The translations under genes were made by a program, and so were the position numbers. A model generated the notes under the pieces. That model did not search any database, had not been told where the DNA came from, and saw only the letters and a list, made by a program, of their open reading frames with translations. A DNA stretch of 64,000 nt from Dreissena polymorpha (lineage: Eukaryota; Mollusca; Bivalvia; Myida; Dreissenidae): assembly GCF_020536995.1 (NCBI RefSeq), contig NC_068363.1, forward strand, positions 3,462,349-3,526,348, in the 5' to 3' direction. Of this stretch, positions 60,267 through 64,000 are shown piece by piece; the stretch's first letter is position 1; the number at the start of each line of letters is the position of its first letter.

Positions 60267-60540
60267 CAGTGGTGTCAAAGTTCAGGATTATTCCTGAAAT
60301 CAGGATTTTGGCCCTTAAGGACCAATTTTGATATAAATCAGAGGATTTTTTTTCTGGAATTTTAAGATTATTGTCACAAAATGTTATCTTAAACACAAAT
60401 TATTTTACTTTGACATATTGTTTACAAAGTTATAAACACTAGTTAACAAAGTTACATGAATTATTAACCCTTTTTTGCTCTAGCCCCCAAACGATAGGCT
60501 TATTTTCAGGATTTTAGATTTTGGCCAATTGACACCCCTG
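60267..60540. mobile_element. hAT-type MITE
   Basis: The ends CAGTGGTGTCAA and TTGACACCCCTG match the classic hAT terminal repeat. AATATA occurs on both sides, shifted by one base, as an imperfect target duplication. It is 274 bp and non-coding. Confidence 0.7.
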
Positions 60541-60865
60541 AATATAACCTGTCTCCCAGTTTCGCTGCATGGGTCAAGTTCCCCACGGGTACTACTTCCC
60601 CGTGCCCCCAATTTTTGTCGTATCCAAAATGTTTCGTACCCAAATATTTTTCATTCCCAATTTTTTTTCGTACCCACATACACACTTTTGGTGATATAGA
60701 TAAACTTTAATTGATGCTTTTATAAGGTGTGCTTATTTATTCATTTTTATTTATTTTAACAATAATTATAATTTAATATTGTTCATTTTTTAAATTATAT
60801 TTTATTTAATGTAAAAAAACCCATACAATACAACAAATTTCAGAATAGTCTGAAATCAATTCACT

Positions 60866-63609
60866 CTAAGTGAAACCCAAACCACTTGTTTTTTCACAAC
60901 TTCTCTTCGCACTGGTGTGAAAAGTGAACAATTTATTGCCAGCCTTCATGGAGACCGTGTCAACACGAAAATACTGCAGCTCCTCGTCCTCACTTAGTGC
61001 TGTGTTTAAGATGTCCTGTAAACACAAGCAAACAATGAACCCATTTATGCCTAGCGTCTAGAAAAGAGGCCTTGGCAAACAGCATAGACCCAGATGAGAC
61101 GCCGCATGATGCGTCGTCTCATCAGGGTCCCCGCTGTTTGCTTAAAGGAATTTCTGTAAGAAATATTCTAAATACATGTACAGAAATAAATATACTAGAC
61201 ATCCCTAATTTTTGAAATAAATGATCCAATTAAGAAATATGGGAGAGTCCACTAGGCATAAATGGGTTAAGCAAAGACTGAGACTTTACTGTTTAGAAAT
61301 GGACTCTGACAATTTTGTAGTCACTAAGAAAATCAAAATTAATTTAAGATCTTTCTTACTAGATTAAATTTTAAAGGCTTCATTTTCAACCCTAAGATAC
61401 TGATGAGATGCAAACAGCATTAAACCTGAACAAAGAGTTACTTGCAGGCTGTTCTGGTTTTATGCTGGTTGCTGCTTTGCATACAGCCATTTTCACATTG
61501 CTTCTGAGTTGGTAAGGGTTAAATGGCTTAATTCAATTTTATCACAAACATGCTAATATTCCTCTTGCATTGAAACACAAGAGGTGAGTGCAATCCTTTT
61601 ATATTATACATAATTAACAAAAGCATAATTTGAATGGTTATACATGTATATTATATATTTAGCCTTTCTGAAAAAAAACTTTTGCTATGAGTCACTTATC
61701 AAGTTAAATTGTTGACTGTCTCTTAATCTAAGCCACAGTTTTTACTGTTCTATAAATTACCATGAAATAACTGGCTACTAATATATGTACGCAAAGTAGA
61801 CCAAAACGGTGTAGGGTACCCTTCTAAAAAGTAAGTCATTGTATAGGATACTTCTATTTGTACTGTAGCTCTACATTACAATTAAGGTATCCAAAGACTG
61901 ATCACGACTTGTTTGTAGTTACATAAACTACTGAGGAGTTTAGAGATCATTATCAGTCATGTTTTTTCATTAACTACATCAATTCAAAGAGTATTTGATT
62001 CCAATGTTCACACACATCTTAGGACCATCTACAAGCCAAATTCGTTTCCTGTGATTTAAAGCTGGGTGAAATTCTCTTAAACATAGTTTGCAATTTCATT
62101 ATATTTTGCATACAATCTGCTATTACCATTTAAGGTGTGTGTGAATTCATAAATATTTTGTTATGCAATACTTATTTGAGATTTCAAACACAGTTCTACC
62201 TGTGAACCTGTTTGGAGAAATATACATTACATCACTCCCTTATAAAACAAAACAAGACATGTTTTTGTCAGAAACACAATGCCCCCTATTGCACCACTTT
62301 GAAGCCATATATTTGACCTTTGACCTTGAAGGATGACCTTGACCTTTCACCACTCAAAATGTGCAGCTCCATGAGATACACATGCATGCCAAATATGAAG
62401 TTGCTATCTTCAATAATGAAAAAGTTATTGCAAAACTTTAACCAAGGTTAAAGTTTTGGGACACACACAATGAATGAATGAATGGCAGACAGACAGACAG
62501 GCCAAAAACAATATGCCCCTGATCTTTTAATCCGGGAGCATAAAAAATATGTTTCATACGCCATATAACTTACAGTTTTACGTGCAAACATTTAGAACAC
62601 TTTGTCACTACCTGCATTCTGTGTTTGGTTTGCATAGATACCAGGTTAGTTACATCTCCCAGACACCAACCAATGCTGATGTGAAACAGTGGAGGCTGAA
62701 ATCAAACACATCTTATAAGGGTCATCAACTTACTTTGACGTAAAACATGCCAGTTTGTGTAAAAATACCAAAAAAATTCAACACACCTTAAAAAGAGCAT
62801 TTTACAAAATGATGTAATATTTTCCCCAAAATTGTGCTTTCAAACGTTTAAAATCTTTCAAAAACTTGTTGGACATGACATTTTTTAATGGTTACAACAG
62901 TCACATGTCAATACCTTGTAGTAAGGGGGCAAGTTATACTCCTTGAAGCATTTGTCAACTGCAGATGTGTATGACTCCAGAACGTCGTCTGCACAACTCA
63001 CAGTCAGCGTAAGAAATGATCTACAAAGCACACACCCACTCTTATAAAAAATATATTAGTTACACAGTTTTTTTTAAAACATATCACTATCAAGTGAAGT
63101 CAAAATTTATATAACCAATAGAATATTGGTTATGAGATATTATGCAAAAATATAAAAGGTGAAGCAACTGTTTAACCACAATTTAAGATATGTAGTTAAG
63201 TTTGTTTTTATTAAGTTTGTCAGGTTTTAGACAATACATGGACCTATACAACATAATAAGTATTAGACATTTTAAACACTCAACACCAATTTGAGAATTA
63301 TTCATAGTTACAAGTATACCGTAAAAATTAAACTAAAAAAACAAACAAAAAAATCCATGTAAGCCAATCACACTGCACTGAGGATATATGCACAATGTAT
63401 TGATCAGTAACATAAGACACATAGAAAGAAGGAAAATGCATATAAATTAACTGTAAGATTTAATTTTACTGATTACAACTTCCATGACAAATAGTTGATC
63501 ATAGTATTATTATAGAGAATATTGTAGGTAAATACATATATGACACATAACAAACCTTGTTTTTTCATCATTGGACAAAACAGCAAGTCCACATACCTCA
63601 CAGCAAGAA
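60866..63609 (-). CDS. USB1: USB1 / Mpn1 (U6 snRNA 3'-5' exonuclease), last four exons, 5' part off-window
   Basis: USB1 is a nuclear 2H-phosphoesterase that trims the oligo(U) tail of U6 snRNA. Minus-strand exons are 63609-63556, 63020-62915, 62695-62612 and 61015-60866. All have AG/GT borders and matching phases, and the frame ends in TAG at 60866-60868. Joined they give about 130 residues. Landmarks against human USB1: LSNDEKTRSFLTLTV (human TNQEKTRTF), VDKCFKEYNLPPYY (VDRVMEEFNLTTFY), FHISIGWCLGD (FHLSLAWCVGD) and VSMKAGNKLFTF (VRCKSGNKFFSM). HIS is the second HxS catalytic motif; the first lies on an exon beyond the window. The C-terminus extends about 17 residues past the human end. AAATAAA (minus) near 60803 is a candidate poly(A) signal. 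The gene is convergent with IMPA1. Confidence 0.9.
61038..61268. mobile_element. MITE, TATGCCTAGCGTCTAG family, complete
   Basis: The ends AACCCATTTATGCCTAG and CTAGGCATAAATGGGTT are exact inverses. An internal hairpin (GATGAGACGCCGCATGATG with CGTCGTCTCATC) follows. It lies in the last intron of USB1, 22 bases before the final exon's acceptor on the minus strand. Confidence 0.75.
61293..61520 (+). mobile_element. SINE/MITE-like repeat, CTGATGAGCAGC family, copy 3
   Basis: It shares AGATCTTTCTTACTAGATTA, TTTTAAAGGCTTCATTTTCA and GAGTTACTTGCAGGCTG with copies at 49855 and 56522. It ends GAGTTGGTAAGGGTTAA and lies in the last USB1 intron. Confidence 0.6.
61521..62261. other. USB1 last intron, no other gene
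   Basis: AT-rich, and nothing further is recognised. Confidence 0.4.
62262..62545 (-). mobile_element. Tandem-core element fragment (reverse orientation) in USB1 intron
   Basis: GTCAGAAACACAATGCCCCC, AGCTCCATGAGATACACATG and ATATGCCCCTGATCTTTTAA are the reverse complement of the family at 53165 and 55010. Confidence 0.6.
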
Positions 63610-64000
63610 CTGAAAAGTAACAAAACATTTTAAGCTATTAAACAGATGTGACTTAAACTGCTTTTTGTTTCTATACATTTAAATGGTCGTTTTGATAGCA
63701 ATTGTGTCTCAAAACAAAGCATAAAGAAATAATTTTTAAAGTTTTATTTATGGTTTTAGGACAAACTTTGATAGATATTGTGTCTTAAACAAAGCAAAGA
63801 AAAACAGTATGAAAGTTGTTTTTATGGTTTCAGGAAAAAACTAAGTTTATGGTCATTCTGAAAATATTGCTGCATGCTAAAAATATGGCTAATTTGTATT
63901 GCCTGGAATAAAAATTTGAACTGTCAAATCCTACACACAAGTATACTGGACATTTAATATTTAAGACATAAATTATGTATATATATAAATCAGCACTCAT
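63610..64000. other. USB1 intron running to the window edge
   Basis: It is upstream of the exon at 63609-63556 on the minus strand. A duplicated segment (TTGTGTCTCAAAACAAAGCA at about 63702 and TTGTGTCTTAAACAAAGCAA at about 63778) is the only feature noticed. Confidence 0.4.

Overview
The window is AT-rich animal DNA. Short coding exons with GT/AG introns are embedded in decayed transposons, MITEs and satellite-like tandem repeats. The repeat types (Helitron-like elements with a central tandem array, hairpin MITEs) and the repertoire point to a bivalve mollusc. A dreissenid (zebra/quagga mussel) is my best guess, from memory of similar repeats only. There are no bacterial operons, CRISPR arrays or clear viral fossils.

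Layout. 1-9 kb: a non-autonomous pogo/Tigger element (14-1097), a hairpin-headed element (1522-2226), two exons of an unidentified minus-strand gene (3489-4026) and several terminal-inverted-repeat or tandem-core elements (4.8-7.7 kb). 9.3-11.1 kb: an intronless 595-codon gene of unknown function. 11.5-18.2 kb: a hAT-like element holding a 2A-like motif, hairpin MITEs and tRNA-derived sequence. 18.3-20.9 kb: a 5'-truncated LINE on the minus strand. 21.75-29.94 kb: a proposed three-exon gene for a small, probably N-myristoylated protein. Its introns hold a 25-bp array and a nested transposon cluster. 30-34 kb: nested MITEs, a 369-codon intronless minus-strand gene (32187-33296) and trinucleotide microsatellites.

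36.35-56.92 kb: a complete eight-exon inositol monophosphatase gene (IMPA1-like, 273 aa). Intron 3 is about 12 kb, and 91% of it is a 41/43-bp minisatellite (37766-48690, about 260 copies) with a visible 2,119-bp higher-order duplication. 57-60.6 kb: repeats and a tRNA-like sequence. 60.87-63.61 kb: the last four exons of USB1 (U6 snRNA 3' exonuclease) on the minus strand, tail-to-tail with IMPA1 and running off the right edge.

The genes do not form a pathway: IMPA1 recycles inositol and USB1 trims U6 snRNA. The most unusual structures are (a) three elements sharing a hairpin-headed architecture but not sequence, (b) the very large VNTR inside IMPA1, and (c) a tRNA-like gene carried between the terminal repeats of a TTAA-flanked MITE.
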